Shown here in pieces: positions 46,608 through 57,852 of a DNA stretch of 64,000 bases; position 1 is the first letter of the stretch, and each line of letters opens with the position of its first letter. Under the pieces are notes generated by a model. The model saw only the letters and a program-made list of their open reading frames with translations. It was not told where the DNA came from and did not search any database. Made by a program: the position numbers and the translations under genes. The stretch comes from Himantopus leucocephalus (Eukaryota > Chordata > Aves > Charadriiformes > Recurvirostridae), in the NCBI GenBank assembly GCA_003993805.1, contig RSEF01000001.1, positions 212,930,727 through 212,994,726 on the forward strand, in the 5' to 3' direction.

Positions 46608-49600
46608 GTACTGGGACCACTTCCTGCCATTTTGATCCAAGTATACTTGTGTCCGTATATTTCATGTTGAATCACAGCTTGGGAAGCATAATGCACCACA
46701 AAAACATTTTGAATTTCAGCAAGCAAATGTAAAAACATAGGTTTTTATAGGTTTTGACTGAAATTATAGGCTACACAGATACTCCCCGTGTTCAAAAGAG
46801 GGAATACTATAGGAAATATTGTCTGGCTGTAGGCAGAATAGATGTCTAGTTTTTTTGCCTGGTTACTTGTCTTTGAAACAGAGCCAAATTTGGTAGGTCT
46901 GGATAACAGAGGACTGAAATTTCTTGAACTGAGACAGTGTAGACATTGACTTGAGTTAGTTGCCAACTTACAGGTGTCTAGTGTAATTGGATATGCTGGT
47001 CGGTAGATATGATGCAGGACCTATGTATGATCTCTGTCCTGGAGTGGCTGCTGGTGTCCAGACAGGATATTCCAAAGCATCTCAAATGATACTAGATTGT
47101 GTGAGCAACCAAGCCCAGACCACGACACTCAAACTAAGCACTGGAGGCAGGATTAACCTCACCCAAATTTAGCCACCTAAAGGTAAAAGTCTCGTCCAAG
47201 CTCATCATTCATATAGGATGGGCTCAGCTATCCACATACAAAGTGTTTTCTGTGATTTGAGATGATCTGAGATATTCCACATTGCCTCTCTCTACTGTGC
47301 CATAGGAACAACTGTAGATCCTGTGCCATACCTTCCAGTCCCTTATGGATGTCTTACATACTCTAGGGTTTCTGAAATGGGATGAAATACGTATGTGTGG
47401 GCAACTGAGTATCTTTCTTAGGCTTCCTTTGTAGACAAGAGAGAGAAAAAAAGATAAAGTGAGCTCCAGAGAGTTATCCATCTCATTTCAAGGAAGGTTT
47501 CTGAGACAACAGAATGAATTGTTCCATAAAGCTGCCTCTGATTCTCCCGTGATATAGACAAAGTATACATAAATGTTTTATAATACGTACCTAAGTTTTA
47601 GAATGTAGGTGGAATTAATCTGAAACAACCTGGTACCTCTGGAACCAAAAGTCATGCATTAAATGTTTCTTTATAGGCACCTATTGTATATATTTTGACT
47701 GCAATGCTTGATATATCCAGTCTAAACCCCATCTCGTTTGGTTTTACCTACAGATCAACAACTATACCCTCCCAGTGATCTTCTTTTCCAATATATAGTT
47801 AAACCACAAAGCTAAGTAAAAAGTGCCTTGGAGCATAGCCAGTGAGGAGAGATGGGTACCTTCAAAGGGCAAGTCAGAATGACAGCATCTTAGTTGCCCC
47901 ACATTACATGGGATAAATTGAAGCCAAAAGGGCATAGATTAAAGATCCAGGGTGCGTATCTTGGAAACAGCTTACCAAGTGATGTCTCCTGGCCCAGCAG
48001 AACTCTGGGTAAACCCTGTACGGGGAGAAGTCAAAGTTTCTCTGATATGTGGTTTCCACATGATCAGAGAATTGCGACTGACCACTGGTATGCTTTTAGC
48101 TGCACAAGAAGTAGCTACAGTATAGCCAATTTGAACAGAGCAAATACAAGTCAAGATAGCAAGATCTTTGGTCTTCCTTGCCTTCAAGGCAAACTTGTCC
48201 CAAAATGGTAAAATGGAGAGCTGGAAAACGGATGTATGGAGAACGTGATTGCAGGATATGAAGCAGTAATGACAGCTAGCTCTTTTATAAGTCATTACCA
48301 AGTGATATTGAAGTGTCTCAACAGCAGGAGTAAGAACAGTTGTCTTACTCCCCTTTCTACAGATAGTCAAAATGAAACCCAGAGTTCAAAGCCACAGAAG
48401 AGGCTGAAGACAACACAGCCCACAGCGCGCTGCTGCTGCTGACTTGGCTACCCTGCCTCCTACAATTATTGTGTGATGATGTTAATCCCAACCATCATTT
48501 AATAATATGTTTGCTCCTTATTTAGATGGTGTTTTTAGTCAACTGACAGTGGTCATTCAGAGAAACCGAGCAACTTTTTCACTCTGATTCTTGTTCTGGT
48601 TTACAAACAAGTTCCTATAAGTACATGTAAGCATCATTTCCTTTTTTTTTCTCTCTGATTAATGTCAAGCACAAGATCAGATTTCTTGGCTTTTCTTTTA
48701 ATTTAAAGAGAGTGCAATGAGCTAGAAAAGCAGCATGTATTAGAAGAAGCAGATGCAACGGATCCAATCCTATGAACACAATTTTCTAAACATCTGCTAT
48801 GACTGTAAAGTACTAAAACCAAAAGATGAAGACATTAATGGCTCAGTATGCTCAAGAATATGTCTTAGAATCTATATAAAAATTGTGCCAAATACACTTT
48901 CACAAAATAAGACTCACCTACTGCACTAGGCCTTGGCCAGGCATTGTTTTTCCACCAAAAATCTGTGGGAAAAGTAGAAGCAGGGCATAGAATTGGCCTT
49001 ATGTTTTGGCTGTGTGTGGTATACCTGTAGAAAAAAATCACTTTTAATTACACTTCTGTAGAGGTAGTGCAGGATTGGGTAGCAAGCAAGAAACTACAGA
49101 TCATAAAGCTACATGACTTGAGACTACCTGGGTTTCAACATCGAGAGACTTACATGGAGAGTGGGGGACTACATCCAGTGCCTTAGCCCATAGTCTGCAT
49201 TGAGTAAGTGACTAGAGGAAATGTGTGGAGCCATAGGAGAGTCACGTTATTTCTCTGTGGCTCAGACCAGTTCAGATGAACTGATTTTGCCACCCAAAGG
49301 CACTCGTGTGCTTCATCCAAACGATGTACCAATTCTCAGTTGAACTGCCTAGCAAAGACATCTAAAGTGTTGGGGAAATGTCCCTTCTGTGTATCTTTCC
49401 CTATATCCTGTGTGGGGCTTGGCAAATCCCTTGTCTTTGGCATGCGTTCCGATAAAGAACTAAATTCCTCAATCTAAACTGTCAGACAGGGAGGATGGCA
49501 GCCCTGCTCTGTTGTTAATTATGTGCAAGGCAACTTTCCCAGGGCCCACTCCGGTCTCTGTATGTGTTTCTGGTTAGCTATGAAGACCTCTCTAACCACC

Positions 49601-50423
49601 ATTTGTCCATAGTAGATTATAACAAAGGAAGAACAACACCACAGGGAGATGAAAGATGCAGGAAAGACTGTGCCTGGGATTACATTAAGTGGGCTTGGGT
49701 TGCAAATGTATATGAAGCAAAAGGAGGGAGAGACTGGTGACTGCAAAATGGATTATTGTCCTCTAGATTTTAATAAAAAAACAGTAACCTTCCTGGTTTT
49801 TTTGACCATATAATGTAATACTCCCCTTACACACTTCTTACACAACAGTAGAAATATTACCGTTCTTCATTAATCTCAGTACAGATTTGGGAGTAATTTC
49901 TGTCTGATGATCTCACTCAGCTGGTTTATAGTGGTTCATTTGACCAGATGTAGACATATACATTTGAGCTCGTTGTCTCGGCTTCCTTTGCACTCAGTGC
50001 AGAGTAACGGCAAATTGTGGGATATAATTCATTTTGTCCTAAAACCAATCAGATGGATCTGACTAGCTCTGCTTCTTCCCAGTCACTATAACAGGAGTTA
50101 GTTTGAGGTGACTGGCTCAGATGTTCATGACTGCGTTATAAATGTCTGAGGATAGATGAGTATTGTGGTTTTAGTTGTGATAGAGTTAACTTTTTTACTA
50201 GCAACTGGTATAGTGCTATGTTTTGGATTTGGGATGAGGAATACTTTTGACAGCACACTGGTGTTTTTAGTTGTTGCTAAGCACTCAAGGCCTTTTCTGC
50301 TCTTCACACCACCCCACCAGTGAGTAGGCTGAGGGTGCACAAGAAGTTGGGAGGGGACACAGCCAGGAGAGCTGACCCCAACAGACCAAAGGGCTATTCC
50401 CTATCATATGATGTCATGCTCAG

Positions 50424-50431
50424 TATATAAA
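50424..50431 (+). promoter_or_regulatory. TATA box of the solo LTR
   Basis: TATATAAA lies about 265 bp into the LTR, with a CRE-like TGATGTCA some 15 bp upstream. This is the expected core promoter of the former retrovirus. Whether it still drives transcription cannot be seen from the sequence. Confidence 0.7.
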
Positions 50432-50588
50432 TCTGGGGGAAGAAGAAGGAAGGGGGTGATGTTCCAAGTGATGGTGTTTGTCTTCCCAAGTAACTGTTAC
50501 ATGTGATAGAGCCCTGAGCCTGCTGATGGGAAGCAGGGAATTAATTTCTTGTTTTGCTTTGCTTTCGTGAGTGGCTTTTGCTCTACAT

Positions 50589-50594
50589 ATTAAA
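50589..50594 (+). terminator. Polyadenylation signal of the solo LTR
   Basis: ATTAAA occurs about 160 bp after the TATA box, followed by the T-rich CTGTCTTTATTTC. This is the normal place for the LTR polyadenylation signal at the end of R. Confidence 0.6.
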
Positions 50595-50720
50595 CTGTCT
50601 TTATTTCAACTCATGAGTTTTTTCTCACTTTACTCTTCCGATTCTCTCCTACATCTGAACTGGGAGCAGTAAGGGAGCAGCTGCGCAGTTCTAGCTGTTG
50701 GCTGGGGTTAAAACACGACA

Positions 50721-50991
50721 GTGAGAAGACTACATTTTTTTCTTTCAATCACTATGAGGCCTTTGGTAACAATTAACTTCTTAAAAAATCCTCCAACTCA
50801 TATTTAGTATAGTTAATATAAAGGAACTGAAATGTCCCCTGGAAAATTGAATACTGGCGATTTACAGATGATCCTTCTTAACTGGGAAAATGGCCATATT
50901 TCATTTTCTAAAAGAGAAAGGTAAATAACTAAATAATATTTGCTGATATTATGGTTTGAGAAACCTACAACAATTTATTCTCTTTTAGACA
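50721..50991. other. Unique noncoding DNA between LTR and gap
   Basis: Nothing recognisable. It ends at the gap with CTCTTTTAGACA. Confidence 0.6.
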
Positions 50992-51091
50992 NNNNNNNNN
51001 NNNNNNNNNNNNNNNNNNNNNNNNNNNNNNNNNNNNNNNNNNNNNNNNNNNNNNNNNNNNNNNNNNNNNNNNNNNNNNNNNNNNNNNNNNN
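50992..51091. other. Assembly gap, 100 N, probably inside a CR1
   Basis: 100 N of unknown true size. The right flank begins inside a CR1 tail and the left flank is unique, so the gap should hide the body of a plus-strand CR1. Confidence 0.99.
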
Positions 51092-51124
51092 CTTCCAACC
51101 TAAACTGTTCTATGATTCTGTGAT
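51092..51124 (+). mobile_element. CR1 LINE, last 33 bp of the tail
   Basis: CTTCCAACCTAAACTGTTCTATGATTCTGTGAT is the end of a CR1, including the octamer repeat. The rest lies in the gap. Confidence 0.9.
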
Positions 51125-54100
51125 TACTTGGGAAAGTGTTAAATTGATCCTGGCCAAAATTGTGCAATGGACTGTGCTACGATTTTATCTTTGGACTTGG
51201 ATTATCTGTGGATAATCATGTGCAAAGGCTGGAGTTTATGCACAGGTCCTTTTTAGTTTATTAATATGGATACAGATTCAGACACCATCTTATCCCACTG
51301 TGCAAGAATGTTTGTGTGAAAGACAGGCAACACTGCTAAAACGTGAGTTTATTGGCACTTAATACAGTGATGAAATAAATGACTTTGTTTAGTTTCCGTG
51401 GAATGGTTAGTCAACAATGGGATTTGTTTATGCAGTAACAGACACATTTTTAAAATTCTCCTTCCCAAAGAAAAGGTTTATTTTTTTTTGCCTTCAGAGC
51501 AGAGCAGAAGAGACAAATGAAATGTAGAGAAATGGGAAGCCTCTTTTCAAAACTGCCAGAAATGCCTATCTATAACTTGTGAAATCCATATATTTAAACA
51601 GATGAACATATGCTTTGTTTTCATGCAATACAGGGAGAAGACACAAAACAGTCTTTCTACAACTTAGTGTGAGAAGTAGAGAGGATTGCAGTAAGAATGG
51701 TAGATTAACATCTTAAAATTCTTAGACACAGCAAAGATTTGACCCGATCCCTTCACTTCACCCTGCACACACAAAAAACAGCTTTTGAAATGCTCCTTTT
51801 GTCTGCTCAATTTTATTTATCCTAGAGAAAAAAATCCTAGTGTAGCTGTAAAGAGCACTACGAGATACAGACTCCAGAAAAGGGATTTGGGATGTTCAGA
51901 GGTCATTAGAAAAATAGCAGAGAGCCTTAACTCGCCTGTCAAGTTCAGGCTCAATATACTTTATTTTCCATCCTCCACCAGCTGGCTGGTACAGACATCT
52001 CAGACTCTCCAGAGTCTGCACTCCTTCACTAGCTATTTCAGTGCTGCATGCTAGGATCAAGGTTTCAAAATAAATCACGTTTGGAACTCTGATTCACTGA
52101 AGTTTGCAGGTGTTTGGTACTGGAGCTTTGGGATGAATTTCTATTGAGATACACAAACGTTTGCATCTGGATTAGCATTCCTGCATATTCCAGTAAAGCT
52201 TGAGGCCTTCAACAGTAGGAAGAGATTGCAATGAAATTCTCAAAAATCTTTCAGAAAGCCTTCCCACTTATCATATTTCTACGAGAAATACAGGGAGAAG
52301 AGTTTAAGAACAGAGATGTAGAAAAAGATCAAATTCCCTGAGGTATTTATCAGGGAGTTAGTATGCATAGCTAGTAATGACTGGAAGTAGTTTACAGTGT
52401 GTTACCTGAATACTCCCTATATATAAGGTTAGGCCCTGAACTGACCCAAGGTCTCAAAAAGCAATCTACTTCACTTTAGTTAATCCTATAAGCAACTACA
52501 TTTGTGAAGATTCTGCCTACTTATTCTGAAATTTGTAACTTCAGCTGCCCACTGAAATGCAGAAGTTCCTGCCCTGGGGAGAAAGGTGAAAGTTTATATC
52601 CCTTCCATAAGCCTCCAAAATTTTTCTTGCTTGCTGTTTTTCTGAGTTCACTGGGGTCATGCAGGTAGGCCAAATTCTACAGGATGAATAGGAACACTGT
52701 AATCTGGGATATCCCTTGGCATTAGAAAACACTATGATCTATTGAGCAATATGAGTTCAGTCCTGTCAGGTTGAACAGAACTGAAATTACTGAACCTCTT
52801 GTTTCTCTTTTAACTATCTGGTTATCATGGAAAAGGACTTGGCAGAATGGGAGTAGATTCCCACTGTTTCCTATGTTTATGGCAGAAGAGAAGGATCCGT
52901 AACTTAGGTAAACTCAATGCTCTTTAGAAGTGTCTAAATCCCCTATTTACACAGACGAATACCTTAGACATTCGTTAAGGTATGGGATGAGTTACCCGTG
53001 GCAGCGCCAGTCTCTTGCTGTCTGTTAAAGCAATATGTTTCAACTTGACATCTATATTTTAGGCAGTTAACATGAAGTAAGATGAATAATATCCCAGGAA
53101 ACCATGACTGAATAATTCCTCTTACCATGATACCATTACACGTTGGGGCTGAATGATTTGCAAAAGCAGTACTAATTCTACAACCTCCTAACTTTTAAGT
53201 GTTTGAATTCACAGTCCTAACATTTTTAATATGAATATTGCATATATAGAGAAAGCACCTCAATTTCCCTTAGAAAAAGTCACGTTACAGTGGCGTGCTG
53301 CTGAGGAGACAAATGAGTGCTTGGAAAGCTCTTGCTCAGCTCCTGCAGGAGGGCCGTGCGCAGTGTGTGGAACATCTAATGGCAGGAAGAAGCTGGGAGC
53401 GGTGGGAACATGTTCAGGGGAGTCACAATCTGTGGAGAATGCGTCTGCCAAACTGACACAAAATCCAATTTGGAAATTTTTCAGAGGCAGAAACTCTTGG
53501 GCAGTTTGCTTATTTTGTTTCCTGCTTTTCCTTTCAAGTAGAAGCAGCAAAAGGTGTATCTCTGATATTGGGCCTTTTCCCCTCCCCTTCCTGCAAAATT
53601 CCATCAAAATTTCATTAAGTCAAATTTCTAGAACTTAGTGAAGTAGTCACAGGATAAGTGCAGTTCTTTTTCTTTTAAGCATGGGGAAAATATACTTCCT
53701 ACTTTGATATAGCTTGACTGTTTTAGTTAAAAATTCAAACTTATTTAACCTGTAGCAGAATCTCAGTATGGAGATGTAAGCCTGTAGTGTTAAAATTTGG
53801 CAGTTAGAAGACAATGAAACAGTCTCATGATGGAAAGTGTGAAAGAATTTTAATTCCAGACATAGTTGCCTGTGCAGCTTGATATCCAGCTTTGTTCTCC
53901 AATCATAAAGCGCAGAGACATGGAGTGATACGGTCCGCAGAGTGACTCGCTGTCTAAAACCCTGTAGATGGTCCTGCCTTTTTGTTTTCATTTTTCCACA
54001 TGACATGAAAAATAACTAATTTTTAACATTTGAAGTTACTTTCACTGAAGAAAACTCAGTTTCCTGACTAAATATCAGCCACACTTTCCCCTGTTTTGTT

Positions 54101-56298
54101 CTTTTTTTCCCTATGTCCTGCATTTTTTATGTTGTAGTTTATATGTAAGAACAAGCAGTAAATCAAAAGAGAAAACTAAACATAATTAAGATTGCACAGA
54201 TTGATCTAAGTAAAAATACGGTCCCCTTTTATTATATCATGGCTCTTAAGAAAATACCATAAAGGCTTTTACTATGGTAACTAGAATCAGAATGAAAAAT
54301 AGCCAGAGTTGAGTTCCAGCAGCACCTTACCTTGCTGTTAGAGAAGAGTCTGCCCCTCCTGCCAAAACAGACATCACACCTAAGAAGATATATGAGTTCA
54401 TCTGTTTTACAGGCTACTCTTCTAGGAAATTCAGCTGAGATGGCTTTGTGGAATAAATTGTTGTGCATGCAGAATTCACAGACAAATGCTGATTCTTCAC
54501 AGATGTGTTCAAAAACATCTGGTCTCCCTGTCAGAAATACCTACCACTTACAGCTTGCTGTTAACAAGAGCTGAGGATGTTTAAGCTTTTAACTCAAGGC
54601 ATTTGAAAACAAGCTTTGGTTTATCTGAAGGCATGCAGAAAAGATATAAAATGAGAATGTGCTACTGACTCTTCCTCAGTAAATGCTTTTCCATGCATGG
54701 AGGGATCACAGTAGCATTGGTGAATAGTCAGGGAAGGACCTAACACTGTAGGAAGGGTATTACTGACAGATAAAGCTAGAAATAAAAACATAAAGACCTG
54801 TCTTTAGGAGCAATTCTCAGTAATATTCAGTTAGCAGAATCATATAAATGTGGTGGACAATTTAATCTGTGCCAAGGAACTTTAAAGATTAAATTTGGGC
54901 AACCTTGCCCTAATTTAAAAAGGAGAGGCTATGCTGGAAGACTCTCTTGGTCTTTTGGCAACTCCAGTCCTGTCTGTAATTGCTGTGAAGGTTTGTCAAT
55001 TTGCCAAACATGTTAATCAGTCATTTTACTGTGGGGACTGCAATTGTAGGATTTGTTTTGAAACAAATACATAAATAAACATAAATGTAGGACATCAGCT
55101 ATGTGACTCGTGCTCCGAATTGTCTTGTCTGAAACATGTTTCTGGTGTAAAAAATCTGATCCTCTTTAAAGTCTATAAATATTCAGGGAGAATCCAGTGT
55201 GTTAGGTACAAATAACTCAGACATCAAGTTCCCTTGGCAACGAGAAAGCTCACAGAGTTTGTATGTTCACTTTGAAATCACACAAGGTACCAGGGAAGAG
55301 CAGCGGGGATTGGAGCGTTTTGAGGGGCTACAGAGAAGATGATGTCTTAACTACTCTTTTCTGCCTGCTCTGTCCCAAGATGCCAGGGCTTAGCTGTTGG
55401 TGGTGAAATGAGAGGCGCACACTTGCTAAGCCAGGCTAGATAACTGAAGGGAGTAAAGTAACATTCGGAACTAAATACAGCAATTGCTCTAGTGTCTACT
55501 GGGAATTTGGGTTCAACCTAAAGTTCAAAATGCTGAACATACTTCACATTTCTGGTCTCAGTTTCGTCCCTTTATCACCTGTTTTTCTCTCTTCCTATCA
55601 AAGAAACATGGGTTTGATGTCTCATCTTCTCAGCTTTAAAGGGTTGGCTGGCCCGTTTTAACTGTAATTCAAGGGTAGTTTTCTTTTCCCCTGGAGTCAT
55701 TTTTATCAGGCCTTCCAGATAACTAGCAACAACCTGCTAATTTTTCTGCATCTTGAAACAGAGGGTTGGGTGTGGGTGGGATTGACCCGAAATATGGAAT
55801 CTAGTGGGTGTTTTGATTTTCTTGATGATCTATGACCTGTGGAGTAGACACATGGAAGGTCTGGGGCTTTTCTTTACATTTTAATTATAGGCTGTATGAT
55901 TTATTCACTCATCAGCAACTCTGCAGCATAGCAACACTTAATTGAATTTTACTGTTATTTTCAAGATCCTTTGACTTTTTCTATCACTATAATAAAAGTA
56001 TCAATCAATTTATCACCACAACGATCTTCTGGAGTAGTTTGTTTTTTCAACTTAAGTCTACAGAAAGGAACAAATAGTTCCACAAATGTGCATAGGTTTT
56101 TAACTCTTACATGGGCATCTAACTCCTCCTGAAGGGAGGAAGGCAAGAAGAGTTAGATTCTTGAATGTCATTCAGGATCTTTGGTTAGATAGCTTTTCTG
56201 TGGTTACACAAGAAAGCTGTGGCAGCACTGATGCCTGAGCTCAGTCATCATATACATAGAGACTCACCCATTAGGCTGTCATTTTGTGATGGTTTTGA
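51125..56298. other. Unique noncoding DNA
   Basis: No confirmed gene. The open frames at 53231-53638 (plus) and 53260-53607 (minus) overlap each other and show no family features. The exon-like stretch 54331-54434 is on the minus strand. Confidence 0.5.
54331..54434 (-). other. Candidate exon, minus strand, 104 nt, unproven
   Basis: On the minus strand the donor ACAGCAAG/GTAAGG at 54330 is close to consensus. An acceptor (CCACAAAGCCATCTCAG) at 54435 is only moderate. The frame between them is open for 34 codons and includes CKTDELIYLLRCDVC. That spacing faintly recalls the cysteine-rich region before the GIY-YIG part of Penelope-like elements, but the GIY and YIG motifs themselves are absent. 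Chance is the simpler explanation. Confidence 0.15.
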
Positions 56299-56815
56299 TA
56301 GAATCATACAATTGATTCAGGTTGGAAGAGACTTTAGGAGGTGTCTCGGTCAAGCTTCTGCTCGATGTAGAGTAGGTTGCTCAGGGCCTTGTCCAGCCAC
56401 GTCCTGAAAACCTGTAAGGATGGATTGTCTCTGGGAAACCTCTTCCAATGATAGTTTCCCTCAAAGTCTTCTCAGCTCCAAGCTGACAAAGACTAGCTCC
56501 CCCAGCCTCTCCTCACAGACCATCTCAGTGGCCTCCCCTCAACTCCCTCCAGTTTGCAAACATCTTTCTTGTACTGGAGAGCTGAAAACTGCACGGAGTA
56601 TTCTGGATGCACCATAACAAGTGTTGAATAAAAACAGAATCACCACTTCCTTCAGTCTACTGGCTACCCTCATACTAATACAGTTCAGTGTGTTGCTACC
56701 TTTCACAGCCCGCAGGGCATGCTCCTGACTCATGTTTAATATAGTGTCCATCAGGACCCTCATGCCATTTTCAGCAGAGCTGCTACCTAGTCCTCAATGT
56801 TTTTAAAAGTGATGT
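56299..56815 (-). mobile_element. CR1 LINE, older copy, minus strand
   Basis: The left edge is the complement of a decayed CR1 tail (ATAGAATCATACAATTGATT). Then come AGGTTGGAAGAGACTTTAGG, TTGTCCAGCCACGTCCTGAA, AACTCCCTCCAGTTTGC and ATCTTTCTTGTACTGG, all complements of CR1 3' sequence and of the end of its open reading frame. The match fades out after CAGCAGAGCTGCTACCTAG, near 56790-56815. Divergence and small deletions are much greater than in the copy at 43181, so this insertion is older. It is noncoding now. Confidence 0.9.
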
Positions 56816-57667
56816 TCATTTAAAAATGATCCCTGAGGGCACAGAGACCTGTCCAGAGTGTCCTCACAGCACAGCACTGAATTTGCAGCAAAACTGCAAG
56901 GGGAATAGTGGGTTGTTTTAAGATGCTGTGTCTAGTGAGTAACTCCCATCACCCAGAAGGGTTTATTAGCTTGGGCTTACCATGAGAAAGGCTCAGCTAT
57001 TCTGGGCATCTGTTTATGCATTGCTCAGATGTCTCTCTGTTTTAAAAGGGAAGACAGTAGTCACCAGCTGGATATTTAAGCAACAATGGGAGGTGGAAAA
57101 ACTGCCCTATAATTTGCTCCGTGGTGGAGAAGGTCCACACTAGTAAAGCCAATGACAGGACTAAGCTAGTGTTCATATCTACTAATCCTTTCTGGTGTTT
57201 TCTGGATGATTTGGACTCTTGCTAGTCACTGCAGGCGATCAACTATCAGGGTGGATCAAATCTGAATTTTCAGATGCAGTTCCCTTCTCTCCCTCTATGA
57301 CCTCTCCATGGCTGGCTGCTTTTGTCAGAGCGCCCATTTTGTGGGTGTGCCTGGAGGTGAACGGAGACCACTACTGACTGAGTGTATAACCTTGTTTACG
57401 CTATAAATCAGTGGAGCTTGGCTGATTTGCTGTCAAATGCTGCTGGTAGCTGATGGCTCCAGTATACTGAGATGAGCCTAATATCTTAATTCACTGGCTG
57501 AGGAAGCGTCTTGACCTTTTGTTGCTAACAAATTAGGCACCTGGTGTGCTAAGAGGTTTCCTTCAGTGCTACTGTCTTTTTTTTTTTTTCCTTTTTTTTT
57601 TTTTCTTTCCTGTTGTTAACTCACAGCTTGGGACTCTACATCTGAATGTCTGTCTTTACCTCTGAGA
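56816..57667. other. Unique noncoding DNA
   Basis: No gene is supported. A double poly-T tract occupies 57577-57604. Confidence 0.55.
57577..57604. repeat. Poly-T tract interrupted by CC
   Basis: Two runs of 13 T separated by CC. This is simple sequence, or possibly the complement of a poly-A tail. No element body is seen to its left on the minus strand. Confidence 0.85.
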
Positions 57668-57713
57668 ATTTCAGAATTAATTTCAGTAGAACTGCGCTAG
57701 GATTCAGGATCTG
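57668..57713. repeat. Relic of an ancient amniote repeat
   Basis: TTAATTTCAGTAGAACTGCGCTAGGATTCAGGATCTG shares the AATTTCAGTRGAA core and the closing AGGATCTG with the old amniote repeat also seen at 59744 and elsewhere in the window. Confidence 0.35.
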
Positions 57714-57730
57714 TGAGGTTGCTTTCTGTA

Positions 57731-57852
57731 TGAGCTGACTTTGGGCAAATCAGTTCACGTCCTTATGACTCAGTTTCTCAACATGTAAAATCATGCTGAT
57801 AATTCTGACCCTCTTTAGAAGCATTTTGAAAGCTAATGATGAAATATGCTGT
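57731..57852 (+). repeat. MIR/L2-like 3' end
   Basis: GAGCTGACTTTGGGCAAATCA, then GACTCAGTTTCTCAACATGTAAAATC, then ATGCTGATAATTCTGACC, followed by TTTAGAAGCATTTTGAAAGC and AATGATGAAATATGCTGT. This is the well-known order of the MIR/L2 3' region in amniotes: a CTTTGGGCAAGTCA-like part, a CTCAGTTTCC-like part, GTAAAATGGGGATAAT, and a TTTGAAAGC ending. Divergence is high, as expected for such an old repeat. Confidence 0.75.

Larger units (their letters stand above)
43473..50160. other. Unique noncoding DNA
   Basis: No confirmed gene. It contains the poly-T tract (44582-44613), exon-like stretches at 44880-44900, 45473-45547 and 46479-46607, a tandem repeat at 46034-46073 and an ancient repeat relic at 44310. 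Overlapping open frames on both strands at 47894-48370 have no family resemblance. Confidence 0.5.
50161..50720 (+). mobile_element. Solo LTR of an ERVL-like endogenous retrovirus
   Basis: This is a complete 560-bp long terminal repeat without internal viral genes, the usual product of recombination between the two LTRs of a provirus. The start TATTGTGGTTT aligns base for base with the family start TGTCCTGGTTT, so TG has decayed to TA. The end is ACACGACA. The flanking bases ATGAG (50156-50160) and GTGAG (50721-50725) look like a 5-bp target-site duplication with one change, which fits ERVL-type elements. Internal signals are TGATGTCA (50409), a TATA box TATATAAA (50424-50431) and the polyadenylation signal ATTAAA (50589-50594). 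The landmark GTTGGGAGGGGACACAGCC supports a bird LTR family. No coding sequence remains. Confidence 0.9.

Noticed and set aside
47894..48370. Plus- and minus-strand frames that looked gene-like by length
   Set aside because: No family resemblance, no splice logic, and mutually overlapping.
53231..53638. Overlapping frames on both strands (135 and 115 codons)
   Set aside because: No domain or homology is recognisable, and frames open on both strands over the same bases are expected in locally GC-richer DNA.
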